Shown one piece after another: positions 14,660 through 27,382 of a stretch of 39,046 nucleotides of DNA. The stretch spans positions 1,471,384 to 1,510,429 of the forward strand of contig NC_049979.1 in the NCBI RefSeq assembly GCF_000003815.2, in the 5' to 3' direction. The DNA is from Branchiostoma floridae. Its lineage: Eukaryota > Chordata > Leptocardii > Amphioxiformes > Branchiostomatidae. Numbering within the stretch: the stretch's first letter is position 1; every line of letters starts with the position of its first letter. A program made the translations under genes and the position numbers. The notes below the pieces were generated by a model. It was not told the DNA's origin. It made no database searches and worked only from the letters and a program-made list of their open reading frames with translations.

Positions 14660-16061
14660 GTAAATTACTCTCGAGCTGTGTTTGAACAGAGTTTGAAGAC
14701 AGTTTTTACAGTAAAATTCCAATACAAAAAGTGTTAGCTAAGCTTACCCAGATTCAAAAGTTTTACAGCACTATACCACTTTGTCAAGGAATGAAGCAGA
14801 CACTGTGGTTTTGATAGGAAATTGCGTTAAGAACTCCTTTCCTCTTCAGAACAGGTCACTTTGTTTGTGTTTCTGGTGTTTTGGTTGCTAAATTATCTCA
14901 GCAAACAAGTTCCTGGTATTCCATTGAGAAGCAACTTCCTGGGTGAGAGAGTCAGATGGATTGGAATGTTTTAGGAGTGGCCTGGCTTCCTGAAAACGGA
15001 CAACAAGTGGTGGACAAAGCTTTCAAAATATACCTGGAACGAGAAGGAATGTGTAGGGCGACTAGGGTCACCAGTGTGAGCCGGTATTTCTATAAACCGG
15101 CCCCCCTCTCTGAATCACGGCAGGCTTTTTGTTGGGTGATCAGAACGGCTGACTCCAGCCGACCTTTCTGTTGACCTATTTTGAACAATAACAGGAAGGC
15201 CCCAGCGTGGAACAATTGTTAGGCAGTACATGATCCCTCCCAACCTGTTGCACAGAAAGGAGCAAATGTGTGCCGCTAAACACTAATGAACTGACTTACA
15301 TGTTGTCTTGTTTGTTGGTAGTTACTTCTTGTAGGAAAAGTGTAAGAATTGTGGTTTTTATATACGAGTGTTAGAAGAAGAAAGGACAGTGTAGGAGCTA
15401 GCCCAGATGTGTTTATCTGATTGTTGTGACTGTGACCACTCACAGCTCTCCTGCAGTCACTGTTCAGTGTCCCTTTCAACATACTAATGTAGGTCTTGAA
15501 ACGTTCCTGGTTGTTCGATTTTTTTCAGGATCTCTCAGCTGCTGGTTCATGACATTTCAAATATGTGCTTCCAATGTATGACTACTGCACTATAGACTTG
15601 TTTCATCTATGGATTTAATATTCTGCAAAAACTGCCTTGTTCTTTCAATTTTTAAATAGAAGCATCGCAAAAATAACTGAATTAATAGTAGTGAGTGGAT
15701 CAAGATTCCAAAAGAGAGCTAGTGTATGGTCGTACTAGTAGTCTCCAACAGACTCTCTGGGTTGCTGGAAAAATAGATGATTTGCTAGGGAAGGTAGTCA
15801 GGGTTATTTGTAACCTCCTAAGCAGGCCTTATGAGCGGGGCTTTGGGATATCTTTTCTGCTCTTTTCTGATGCTATATTAGTTTTTTTGCACTCGCTTTC
15901 TTTTGGCAGAGCCTCGTAGCCAAGAAAGCTGAAAAAAAAGCCTGACTTGGTCGTAGAGACTTCCAAGGAGTCTACCCTCTTTACCATTTTTCCAGGAACC
16001 CAGTGAGTCTGGTAGAGACTTGCTAGTGTGCAGTTTGTATCTGTCCCACCCAGTGTCATTT
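14660..16061. other. First intron of the PAK gene, unannotated stretch
   Basis: No convincing exon or intact element seen; short open frames lack family resemblance. Confidence 0.4.
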
Positions 16062-16172
16062 TAGCCTGGTATCCAGCCATATTATAGCTCCCGAGTCTCT
16101 TCTGTCCTGTATACATATTTGCAGAGAGAACAGAAGAGACTCGTGAGCTATAATACGGCTGGATACCAGGTT
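16062..16172. mobile_element. Foldback element, AGCCTGGTATCC type
   Basis: TAGCCTGGTATCCAGCCATA...GAGTCTCTTCTGT pairs with ACAGAAGAGACTC...TACGGCTGGATACCAGGTTA over ~48 bp. A single arm-like fragment lies near 381-405. Confidence 0.85.
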
Positions 16173-16206
16173 AGAGTGCTACAGTTTCCCTCAGAGCCAG
16201 ACAGAC

Positions 16207-16488
16207 CAGGGCTCGAAATAGTGGGTGCATGTGCACCCAGGTGCACCCAAAATTGGAACTGTGCACCCAAATATTTTCTTAGGTTTATGTATGGAAATAT
16301 ACTAGTATACATCATATTCTTGACATCTAAGTGTTAGAAAGATAATAAAAATGCCTGTCATGTTACTTGTTTAATAATTTGATAGCTTGCAACTAAGTTT
16401 TGGTGCACCCAAAAATGTTTTGGTGCACCCAATTTTTTTAGCTGGGTGCACCGGTGCACCTAATCCCAAAAACGAATTTCGAGCCCTG
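16207..16488. mobile_element. hAT-like MITE, GTGCACCCA type, copy 1
   Basis: CAGGGCTCGAAAT / ATTTCGAGCCCTG ends are flanked by a perfect 5-bp duplication, CAGAC (16202-16206, 16489-16493). Repeated GTGCACCCA / TGGGTGCAC motifs lie inside both ends. 282 bp. It carries the uninterrupted sequence into which family D inserted in copy 2. Confidence 0.9.
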
Positions 16489-16493
16489 CAGAC

Positions 16494-18020
16494 TGTTTGG
16501 GCTGCTTCCAGTTGAGCTGCGTCCAAGTTGAGACCCTCCATGTTTGTTGTACTGTACAGTGCCAGGCAGAAGGTCAGGTGTCCCAGTGCAGTAACTGTTG
16601 TAGGTTGTCTCAGCTGACTATGTGCACTTTGTGCAAACTCTCCAGCAGTTTAGCACACTTCTGGTCTGTGTGATGACCCTGTAGTCTCTTACCAGGCTTC
16701 TTTGGTGGCTAAAAAAGAATTACCAATATAGGTGAATAATTTGACAAAGGAGCTTGCTAGCTGCAGGTATGGTGGTTGACATGCCATATCTGGTCCCATG
16801 TAGGTCCCATGTCTGATCCGCTAACTTTCCTTCCAAATTACTCACTTTATTTCGCCAATGACTACCAATTTTTCAGTCACGAAAGGACCCAGGCATCATT
16901 TGTAGTTCTCATACTTCGGAATCATGTTCAAAACAGTCACCAACATGCCAGTACAAGAACCTTGCTACTCCCATCCACTGATCCAGAACTCAAAATTTGT
17001 GTCGTCTTCCAATATTCAAATGACGATCATTTCTTTATAATTAGTGGGTGCCAGACTTTGTCAGGACAGCTATCGACCTGGAGCTGTAATAGGTGGCTTC
17101 CAGGCTCGTTGAACTTGAACTTGAAGCCCCTGTCGTCAGGCCCCATCTCCATCCCAGGGAACTACAGCTGGGTTGTGTCTGCTGTGGTGTAGACTCAGCT
17201 ACAGCCTGTACAGGTCAGGGTTAATGCTGAACCACCAGCGCACCCCGGGGGAGTGGGAAACTTGGTTTGCAGAGGAAAAACAGTCTGTGTTTCCTCCTCC
17301 GAGAGCAGTTGTTACTACTTACTGAATCCCTTATTTGTGCCAAGATGAGCCATGGTACTTGTTTTGGATACATCTAACCTACATCTGCATAAGGGTTACC
17401 CCAAATAGTCCCACAAGGGGCAATGGAAGGGGGGGGGGGGAGTTGAGTTCCCTGGACATGAACTTGATTGTCTTTTCAGCCTTCTGTTTGAACAAACCTG
17501 CACACTGGCACTTGCTTTGGGGTTTGGGGGAAGGGGTAGTAATTCTGCTGGTATGATTTGAAAAACAGGCAAGTTTTTTTTCAACAAGTGATTGTGAAGG
17601 TAAGGTGTATGAATTGAATGTACGAATTCTGTCCTGTCCAGTGCACATATGGATGGTTTCACCTCCTGCCATCCAGGGTAAATAACTCGGTGACAAGGTA
17701 AAACTCACCCTGGTGTGAGAGATTTCATTGTGACAACCGTCTAAATGCTCTGAAGTTCATCGTCAAATTGTCCCAAGTTTCCATGGAACAGAATGTATGA
17801 TTTTGCATGTACACCTGAGTTAAAATTCCCATTGTATGCCAGCAACATGCTTCGTTTTCCCCTATCAATAGAAAATGTACAAGGAAAACTTGAGCCAGTG
17901 ACAGAGTTGAAAGACGTCCAAGCCAGCCTGTCATGCCTGTAGGAATGTTTACCTTGACTTGACATGGATGATATGTTAATGCTGGAAACTGCAGGCTGAC
18001 CTGAGTTAGATATTCCAATC
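16494..18020. other. First intron of the PAK gene, unannotated stretch
   Basis: No exon, intact transposon or tandem array recognised apart from a poly-G run near 17430. Confidence 0.4.
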
Positions 18021-18638
18021 CAGGGCTTGAAATAGGGTGCACCCAAATATTTTCTTAGGTAAATGTGTATGTAAAGATATCAAAGTATACTAGTATACAT
18101 CATATTCTTGACATCTAAGGCCACACCAATTTAATTTCTTGGTTCACGGATTTTTTCATAAAAAATATGGAGCGAGAGGGCGAAATAAAAATAAAAATAA
18201 AAATTGTAAAATGGCTGGGGTAAAGGTAACAACTAATCCAAAACATAAAGAAAAAAAAATTTCAGCTTGAAAAAAATACAAAAACACTATTATTGTACAG
18301 TAACAGCACCTGTACCCACACTTTAAGGAGCTTATAATGTAAAGGCCAATTTGCTACACCAGAAAGTTGGTGAATGGCTTCATTAATGGTGAAAATTTGC
18401 TGAGTGGTAATTTTTATTTTTATTTTTTTTTCCAAAAAATAGGAGCGAGCGAATCCGTGAACCAAGAAATTAAATTGGTGTGGCCTAAGTGTTAGAAAGA
18501 TAATAAAAATGTCTATCATGGTACTTGTTTAAGAATTTGATAGCTTGTAACTTATTACTTCAATTTATTAAAAAAGTGGTGCACCCAATTTCTGGGTGCA
18601 CCAGTGCACCTAATCCCAAAAATGAATTTCGAGCCCTG
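18021..18638. mobile_element. hAT-like MITE, GTGCACCCA type, copy 2 with nested element
   Basis: Starts CAGGGCTTGAAATAGGGTGC and ends AATTTCGAGCCCTG. It is interrupted at 18119-18485 by a family D element. The outer target duplication is not clean. Confidence 0.85.
18119..18485. mobile_element. PIF/Harbinger-like MITE, family D copy 2 (nested)
   Basis: GGCCACACCAATTTAATTTC ... AATTAAATTGGTGTGGCC, 367 bp, flanked by TAA on both sides (18116-18118, 18486-18488). The empty site GACATCTAAGTGTTAG is preserved in copy 1 of the host element near 16327, so both boundaries and the 3-bp duplication are certain. Confidence 0.95.
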
Positions 18639-20306
18639 TATTCTATTCTAGAGCGTAGCTCGAAGATTATGGCTATGTCATCTCGTAAGGGGCGATATAA
18701 TATTATAACCCCAATGGTGCTGTAATACTAAAAAATAGTAATACACTGTATACATGTCTCTCTAGTACTATAGAGTAGCCAACTTTGCAACTTCTCTAGG
18801 TATCAGGCATTTGGGTCCTAATAGTTGATAAAAAAAGGACATTGTAAGTTAATGAAGAAAAGCACCTTCACTCACTCACTATCTGGTCTGATTATAAGTA
18901 CGTAATATATCTTATTACATTGTATTTAAGAACAAGCCTTAGCTGTGGAGCCTACTGAAGAGGTTATTACGGGTGACTTTTCGCTCACTCGATTGTTTAT
19001 CTGTGTTGTGTGTTCGTGGTTGACGTCAGTGTTAGGAGGCCGCAGTTGGCCGTGACGCGTGGGGCTGTGTTTCTACATTTTACACCAAACCGTGAGGCGA
19101 GCACAGAGATGGGAAGCAAACATTGAATGTAGCAGGTAGTTACAAGTGGCTGTAGTGTAGGTAGCTATAGGCTTCCTCTACGTTTCTGGGGCAACTTGCT
19201 GTCTGTTCCTGACACTGGCATACTCGTATGTAGGTCACGAATTTTTAGCCCACTTATCAAAAGTTTATCTAACTCAATTCATCTAGCCCATGTTGGGCAA
19301 GCATATGCAATAAAGATGATTGTCAATGTAATCTTTTATTGATAAAAAGACATTCCAGTTTCTACAGGCATCTTATATAATATATCATCATGGGATTTTA
19401 TTTTCCAAAATTCAAACTCTTTTATATAAAAATAAAAATTGCATGAAGTATACATAGAGAGAACAAACTTTGACAGAACAGCTACTGTAAATCTTGAAAT
19501 ATTCCCAGTTTGTCTGAGACATGTCCCTGATCTATAAATCCGTCTGGCCCTACCCAGGCCTAAGGTTGTTGTTGTTCTTCCTTCCACTCATGCACATGAA
19601 CAACAGGCCTGAATAAACAACCAGGGAAAGGCCCCCAGGGTACTACTAGTATTCTGTTCATATACAGCTCCAGAGAAATGTACTGTGTAAGGTTATACAA
19701 AACCAATTTCCTTATTACATACTATTACATAAAGTTCTGTAGAAAAATTCAATTCCTAATGCAACTAGACATTACCATTGATCATAAAACTTATCCGCTC
19801 TTTTCTCTCCACTATAACAGAAAAGCGAGAAGTTTAATTTATCCAGAAATACTCTCATTTTGTATCTGTGAACTGTATCTTTAAAAAATGTCTTGTTGGA
19901 ACCTGTACTTAGCCTGGTGTGGCAAAAATTCATTCATCTGGAGGAAACCCTAATGTTTCACAAAGAACTGTTAAACAATCATTTTGGAGAGTTAACTTCA
20001 TTACGTATTCAGATGCAAATGTGATTGTCTGGGTGTTTTTAGCACCTGGCTGTTAATAGTTGTAAACGGTGTCATGAGTATATTGTTTCCTTTTTTTTTG
20101 TTGAATAGACTTCTCTGCCTTTTCAACAGCATGGTACGATGTCTCAATCTCTCTCTTCTATACAAATGCTGCTTGTGCATTCTTGTATTTTACCGGATAT
20201 GGATTGTTTGTTTAATGCTTTACTTATTCATCAAAACTGGACGTAATGTCAGAAGTAAGATCAGATGTCACACATTTGTCCCACTCAGAAGCACCTGCTT
20301 GTAAAG
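18639..20306. other. First intron of the PAK gene, mostly unannotated
   Basis: AT-rich; apart from the CRE patch near 19.02-19.14 kb I see no exon or repeat with clear limits. Confidence 0.4.
19021..19135 (+). promoter_or_regulatory. CRE palindrome and possible alternative leader exon
   Basis: A perfect TGACGTCA (19021-19028) stands in a small CpG-richer patch, followed by sequence ending AGCAG|GTAGTT that could be an untranslated exon of the PAK gene. There is no open frame of note. Weak evidence. Confidence 0.25.
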
Positions 20307-20660
20307 CAGGGCTCGAAATTCATTTTTGGGATTAGGTGCACTGGTGCACCCAACCTAGAAAATTGGGTGCACCAACATATTTTTGGGTGCACCACATAAA
20401 ATAAAGTAGAATATCAGAATTACCTAATTGCAAACCTACTAAATTAGTAATTTTAACAGAGCTCTTCAGAAATCGGAAGTACTATGACAGTCATTTTATT
20501 ATCTTTCTTAACACATAGATGTCAAGAATATGGTGTTTACTTAGTATACTGACATCTTAACATACATAAGACTATGAAAATATTTTGGTGCACCCTGTGC
20601 ACCCACAGAAAAAGGCTGGGTGCACAGCTCCAATTTTGGGTGCACCTGGGAGCACATTGT
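20307..20660. mobile_element. hAT-like MITE, GTGCACCCA type, copy 3 (right end lost)
   Basis: Starts CAGGGCTCGAAATTC, shows the GTGCACCCA repeats, and loses similarity to the 30780 copy after GGGTGCACCTGGGAGCACAT. The terminal ATTTCGAGCCCTG is missing. Confidence 0.8.
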
Positions 20661-20731
20661 TTTTTCCCACCGAGCGTCGTAAAGTGATTACATAAACAGG
20701 TTTGCAGGCATGCGGCGCCAGATCAGGTGAT

Positions 20732-20831
20732 NNNNNNNNNNNNNNNNNNNNNNNNNNNNNNNNNNNNNNNNNNNNNNNNNNNNNNNNNNNNNNNNNNNNN
20801 NNNNNNNNNNNNNNNNNNNNNNNNNNNNNNN
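20732..20831. other. Assembly gap (exactly 100 N)
   Basis: A round-number gap, usually meaning unknown true length. Flanks carry ATCAGGTGAT and CCTGATCAT, a possible inverted repeat. Confidence 0.99.
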
Positions 20832-21788
20832 CCTGATCATGTTTTATGTTTTCATGGGGTAACCAGTATTTTGTCTCCAGAAGCCGGACATAAAATCCTT
20901 GACTGACATTTTAAAGGATGTTCCCCTTGTAAATATGACTAGATCAGACCAATTTTTACTTGGGCTGTTGAAAATTAGAAAGGTAGTGAAAAAAAAAAAT
21001 CTGATGACAGCAGTGGGATTGTTCATCTCTTGACAAAGACTGGTGCTCTGTGAGTGTCCAGTAGAAAATTTGGGTGAGTCCAATTTTTGTGTTGGATATT
21101 ACGGTTAAACTAGTTCTCTAATGACTTCTACCAACACAGATGAGCTTTCAAGTTAAATTTGAGGCATATGCCTAAATGTGTCTACATACCTCCTTACCTA
21201 TGTCAATAATCAAGGCTGAAAATTTAGCATGCAGCTGGTGTTGAAAGAGAAACATACATGCACGGCATAGTTTATAATATAAACAAAATAGCTTTGAAGT
21301 GGAGGTTGTGTAAAGGGAAGCCTGGAAACTGGTATTAGCAATATATACAGGAGTACTTTTGTAGTTATTACTATTAGGTCATATGTCTGTAAACAATATT
21401 GTATTTTTTAACAGAATCTATGAAGGGCCTTGTTAATGGGTAAACTGTTCTATAAAAATTAAAAGGGGGATTGCAACAATTTTTGGGAAATCCCCCTAGC
21501 AGCTTCCCTTCAAACTGCATGTCAGGACTGTTGCAGAAAGCAACAGTAAATATGGTTTTTAGTCTATCTTCTGTGTAGCCAATACAAAGAGCCCAGTGCT
21601 CTTTCCAGTAGGTACTGTTGGCTGGAATCTTTCATTGCAATAGCCTGAAATTAGAGAAAAAGATTCAAGACACAGTTTTTATTAGTTACTCCTCCCTTCC
21701 CCCACCCTCCCCATGTCCTACCACTACCTCCACGTGAATGGTTGTTTATAGGACCCTGCTCGCCTGTATGGCACTGTTTACATGTTAC
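20832..21788. other. First intron of the PAK gene, unannotated stretch
   Basis: No exon or repeat with clear limits seen. Confidence 0.4.
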
Positions 21789-22178
21789 CCCACTGGACAA
21801 TGGCTGTACTGACCACATATACACCCACCCACTGGACAATGGCTGTACTGACCACATGTACACCCACCCACTGGACAATGGCTGTACTGACCACATGTAC
21901 ACCCACCCACTGGACAATGGCTGTACTGACCACATAAACACACACCCACTGGACAATGGCTGTACTGACCACATATACACACACCCACTGGACAATGGCT
22001 GTACTGACCACATATACACACACCCACTAGACAATGGCTGTACTGACCACATATACACACACCCACTGGACAATGGCTGTACTGACCACATATACACACA
22101 CCCACTGGACAATGGCTGTAGTGACCACATATACACCCACCCACTGGACCATGGCTGTACTGACCACACATACACACA
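21789..22178. repeat. Minisatellite, ten copies of a 39-bp unit
   Basis: The unit CCACTGGACAATGGCTGTAC-TGACCACATATACACCCAC repeats ten times with constant 39-bp spacing (21791 to 22142) and few substitutions. As 39 is divisible by three, long frames stay open on both strands (e.g. LDNGCTDHIYTHP). I regard these as by-products. Confidence 0.97.
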
Positions 22179-22551
22179 TGTTACATGTACTGGGCAGGGC
22201 AGAGCTGCTATCTGTAAAGCTTGGAGTAGAACAGGGGGTTGACAGACAACTGCTATGTGGTGTACTACTCTCTAAGCAGAGGTTAGGCTCTGGCTGGTTT
22301 TTGATGTTTTTTAGGTGTTTTTATTGGACTCTCTATTTTTGCAGTTTTCTTTATGTCTCGCATTAGGCCGCAAGATAGAAAGTAGAAGACAGTCCGATGA
22401 AATGCCTAGAAACGTCAAAAAACAGTTGGAGACTAACCTCTGCTTGGAGGGTAGTGAGGTGGCTGTTGGTGATGTATTGGAGACTTTCATCTCCTAGCTG
22501 ATGTAAGGTTCTGGCTAATCCTTTGTGCTTTATGCCTGTATTTTCAATAGT

Positions 22552-23741
22552 AACATCGAGCAGATTAAAATTGGACTGAGCAGAGCACTTTGGACTAATG
22601 CTTGTAGCTTTTCACAGACTACACCTANNNNNNNNNNNNNNNNNNNNNNNNNNNNNNNNNNNNNNNNNNNNNNNNNNNNNNNNNNNNNNNNNNNNNNNNN
22701 NNNNNNNNNNNNNNNNNNNNNNNNNNNNNNNNNNNNNNNNNNNNNNNNNNNNNNNNNNNNNNNNNNNNNNNNNNNNNNNNNNNNNNNNNNNNNNNNNNNN
22801 NNNNNNNNNNNNNNNNNNNNNNNNNNNNNNNNNNNNNNNNNNNNNNNNNNNNNNNNNNNNNNNNNNNNNNNNNNNNNNNNNNNNNNNNNNNNNNNNNNNN
22901 NNNNNNNNNNNNNNNNNNNNNNNNNNNNNNNNNNNNNNNNNNNNNNNNNNNNNNNNNNNNNNNNNNNNNNNNNNNNNNNNNNNNNNNNNNNNNNNNNNNN
23001 NNNNNNNNNNNNNNNNNNNNNNNNNNNNNNNNNNNNNNNNNNNNNNNNNNNNNNNNNNNNNNNNNNNNNNNNNNNNNNNNNNNNNNNNNNNNNNNNNNNN
23101 NNNNNNNNNNNNNNNNNNNNNNNNNNNNNNNNNNNNNNNNNNNNNNNNNNNNNNNNNNNNNNNNNNNNNNNNNNNNNNNNNNNNNNNNNNNNNNNNNNNN
23201 NNNNNNNNNNNNNNNNNNNNNNNNNNNNNNNNNNNNNNNNNNNNNNNNNNNNNNNNNNNNNNNNNNNNNNNNNNNNNNNNNNNNNNNNNNNNNNNNNNNN
23301 NNNNNNNNNNNNNNNNNNNNNNNNNNNNNNNNNNNNNNNNNNNNNNNNNNNNNNNNNNNNNNNNNNNNNNNNNNNNNNNNNNNNNNNNNNNNNNNNNNNN
23401 NNNNNNNNNNNNNNNNNNNNNNNNNNNNNNNNNNNNNNNNNNNNNNNNNNNNNNNNNNNNNNNNNNNNNNNNNNNNNNNNNNNNNNNNNNNNNNNNNNNN
23501 NNNNNNNNNNNNNNNNNNNNNNNNNNNNNNNNNNNNNNNNNNNNNNNNNNNNNNNNNNCAGAATTCTGCAGAATTCTGCAGAATTGACGTTGTTCCTGGA
23601 GACATCTAATTGCATTCTACATATTAATCAGCTTTCAATATACATTTTCACAAAATATCTGATATATAGGTGTAGTCTGTGAATAGCTACAAGAATTAGT
23701 CCAAAGTGCTCTGCTCAGTCCAATTTTAATCTGCTTGATGT
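22552..23741. mobile_element. Long terminal-inverted-repeat element enclosing an assembly gap
   Basis: ACATCGAGCAGATTAAAATT...CACAGACTACACCTA at the left (to 22627) and TAGGTGTAGTCTGTGAATAG...CAATTTTAATCTGCTTGATG at the right (from 23668) pair over ~75 bp. Next to the gap the interior shows CAGAATTCTG in tandem. Confidence 0.8.
22628..23558. other. Assembly gap (931 N)
   Basis: Undetermined bases; open frames across it are meaningless. Confidence 0.99.
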
Positions 23742-26602
23742 TTAGTGTAATTTCGAGTGTAAAACTAATAAAATGTAGAGTTGTACATCTGCTTGGAGAT
23801 AAAGGGAGACTCAGACATAGAAAGGGGCCAGTTTGAAAATCTTTCTACCTTCAGTGTCTTTGTTCAAGTAAGGCATCACTTGAAACCAGACGAGCTGTAA
23901 TTGTTGACAACATTATTGTGTAACATCCTGGGTAGAATGTAAGGTTGAAACATAAGCTTGGTAAAGTGTTATTGCAGAGCTACAGTTGGAAAAAGGATAC
24001 TGGTACCCACCCCTACTACTAGAAATGTATTCTAAGTATCCACATAACTGTAAAGGGTGCAAACATATGTTAGAATGTATTTTGAGACCCTGTCCTCTGC
24101 CCTCTATTAACAGTCAAGTTTGAACAGGATTTTGCTGCTTCATTTTTATGATACAATCTCAATATTGAAAATATGTCTTAATACTTTGTGACTCTGAAGT
24201 ACTAGAATGCAGACCGTTTAATTTCTTATCGGGCAAAAACTTGGCAACTGCTATATTGCGTATCTCTCACTGTCTCCGCTTTCACTAAAAGCAGGGAACA
24301 ACTGGTACGTGTGGACTCCACACGTATCAGTTGTTGGACCGTTGGACCCTTTGTGATTCTGTATTTGTTCTGGGTGCAGAGGTTATCGTGAGAGAGATAT
24401 ATGACTTAACTTAACACCTCATTATGGTGGTTATGGTGATGTGGAGATAGGAGATATATTTTTGATATTCTGGAAGCCTCTACAATCAAGATGAAATTCT
24501 CAGTCATGAACTGATAACTATAACCTGTGACTAAACGGCATGAATGTCATATACCCTAGACAGCTAGAGAAAGGGTGGCATAAGCTACCTTCGTACTACT
24601 AGAAAGATTTCTCTGAGAGTTTTGCTTTGATACCTTTCTCGACATGTGTGTGCTTGGGGAATGTTGCAGACAGAGGTCTGGGGGAAAGGTAAGATTAAGA
24701 AGAAAACTCTCTGTCAAGTCAAAAAAGATAATTTTACAGTGCATCTTTAGAAGCAACTTGGGCCAAGACTCGATTTTCTTTCCCATAGTTGTAACTAGGC
24801 CACTTTGCGTGTATGTTGGGGAAGTTTTTTTTCCAGTTTTTGAGTTGTTTGTATTTACTATTACTTGATAGAAGCTTCAGGTATGGATTTAAGTGCTATT
24901 CAATCAGTAATCTATTATGTTTAACCTTCACAGGGCTTTTATTTATTTATTTATTAATCTTTCAGGTTAGTCCCTACAGTTTTGATAAAACTGATTTCCC
25001 CATTAGATCCAGCCCTTGTTTTGACATGCCAGCTGGGAGGCAATAAAACGTACAATCAGCCCTACAGATGTGTTCCACCCAGGCTGTAATCTATCCTGCT
25101 ATTATACCAATCAAACATCCATTTGTATGTTCTATTTTTGCTTCTTATCATCATCGCTTAGCCTGTACCAAAATCACTCTGGCAGTATCACATGGCAAAG
25201 TTGTGTAGAACTAGAAGTCAACTGTGCACACACATACACTATCTGTGGCCTGGTATATCTGTAGAAACCATTACGTGGTGACTGACAATTTTACATAGCT
25301 GTGATTGAAGTGCACATTTTTGTGTGCTGAAGTCTGGTAGCAAGACTGGTGGATTTTGGCAGGCCCTGGTGTAACCATATCATGTTTGGGTCTGCAGGAG
25401 TCCTGACTCACATGTCCCCTCTGGTGTTACTGATCCGTGGGTGACAGGGGAACAACAGATTGGGCTGGGGATCTGCATGGAGGGGTCCCGACAGTGTTTA
25501 CACTCAATTCAGGGGAACTTTTATGCTAAATTCAAGGGAGGCAACTATGCATAATTTGATTACCTTTTTACGAAGTACATGATAAGATGGCTTCCCTATG
25601 AATAACCGGAAATCAAAATAGGCTCCCTATGTACACCTTTTTGAAAAGAGGTATGCGGACCCTCTTGGCTTGCTTGCTACAATTACTCCTAGGCCCAGCA
25701 TCCATAGTCTGCAGTAGAACATAACCCTTGAACAAGGCAGTGCCGCTAATTGGCAGAGGATCCCGCTAATGGATAAGTGATGATCGTGTATAGAAAGCGC
25801 TCGGCAGCAGAGGGAGAGGAAGAATCGAACCCTGCGGAGTCCCAGACATGACCGCGTGCTGTGCCATGGTATGGGTCCGACTGACATCCTGCCTTCACAC
25901 AGGGTCTGCCCCTGGCACAAACAGCTCAACTTGGCCTTGGAGTTGCCCCTGCACCATCCCATACCAATCAGCCCTTGTGTAGAAGTCATTAGCCAGACTT
26001 TCCTCCCCCCTAGCTATAGCATAGAGCTCTTTATTTAGCAGGATCAGTGGTAAGCTCAGGAGAGATGAGGCCAGGGATAATGAATGGGGCTTTAGTTCTA
26101 ATGGCAAAGTCCTGACTCCCAGTGGAGCAGGCTAGCAGGGAATCTGCCATCTGTAGCTTTGCTATGTTCAGAAATGTGGTCTGGGCACGTTTTGGAATGG
26201 GCCATTTGGAATGGGCCATTTGGAATTGGCTACGTTTGGGATAGCCTGATTAAATCTCGCTTATAGCAGCCCGCCCAACATCCGCCGGCCAACTATCCTC
26301 CCGCGGGGAGGGGCCAGTTACAGCCCTGGACAGCGGAGTTTGTGTTACACAGACTACGTTTGGGAATGCAGCAACGAGCATAGTTCCATATAGTAGCCAG
26401 GCCTAATATGTATTGCAGCTTACATTCTATTTCCTGTCAAATTCTTTAGTGAAGTTATAGAGTGTTTGGTCACTGATGCGTGTAAGGGGAACGTTACTTG
26501 TCACTGTAAAGGTTCGGTTGTTTTGAATAACTCTCCATGGATGTTGGGGATTCAATTCTGTAGGAATGTTTTCCAGGCCACCTGAATTCATGAATTCCAT
26601 TA
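23742..26602. other. First intron of the PAK gene, mostly unannotated
   Basis: Contains a 37-nt near-perfect palindrome at 24298-24334 (ACAACTGGTACGTGTGG and its complement), with GTATCTCTCAC / GTGAGAGAGATA farther out, probably a small foldback element. At 26190-26230 GGAATGGGCCATTT is repeated. No exon recognised. Confidence 0.45.
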
Positions 26603-26937
26603 GGCCACACCAATTTAATTCCTTGGTTCACGGATTCGCTCGCTCCTATTTTTTGGAAAATGGAATAAAAATAAAAATTACCACTCAGCAAATTTTCACC
26701 ATTAATGAAACCATTCACCAACTTTCTGGTGTAGCAAATTGGCCTTTATATTATAAACTCCTTAAAGTGTGGGTACAGGTGCTGTTACTGTACAATAATA
26801 GTGTTTTTGTACTTTTTTCAAGCTGAAAACTTTTTTTCTTTATGTTTTGGATTAGCCGTTACCTTTACCCCAACTATTTTACAATTTTTATTTTTATTTC
26901 GCCCTCTCGCTCCATATTTTTTATGAAAAAAATCCGT
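26603..26937. mobile_element. PIF/Harbinger-like MITE, family D copy 3 (one end lost)
   Basis: GGCCACACCAATTTAATTCC begins the element, preceded by TTA. The interior matches copy 2 in reverse orientation, but similarity stops at AAAAAAATCCGT, so the right end is deleted. Confidence 0.85.
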
Positions 26938-27382
26938 CATAAATATGACATCATATGCAGCATCTCCTCTTGTCGAATTGTTTTGTACCTTTGTCGATGT
27001 GTTTTATGAAATGTAAATCCTATTTTACAAAGTTTCATAAGTCTGGTCACATTTCAAAACAGTGACACTATTCATGTTGTCGTCACCATATTTAGAGTAG
27101 ATATTTGTGTGTTTCTGTAACCGTCAGTCAGTCTAGAACAGGCTATGACATGGAACTGACTTTTACACACAAAAAAATACAGTTTCAGGATTTAATAAAG
27201 AACAGTTAGAAATATTGTACTGTATTACTATTAGGATGTAAAAGGATTAAACAACTTTTCTATAATTCTAAAATTACAAATCCTGTATACATTGTTGATA
27301 TAACTAGTTGATATATTGTATGCGACAATTGAAATACAGGGTAATGTTTGCCTGTGCGAGGCAGAATGCCTTCATCAGAATC

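Noticed and set aside
21651-22242. Repeat-protein frames of 166 and 174 codons on opposite strands
   Set aside because: By-products of the 39-bp array; no signal, domain or splice context.
22525-23682. Open frames of 326-385 codons
   Set aside because: Almost entirely N bases of an assembly gap.
25627-25989. 120-codon minus-strand frame
   Set aside because: No domain, splice context or composition bias; treated as chance.
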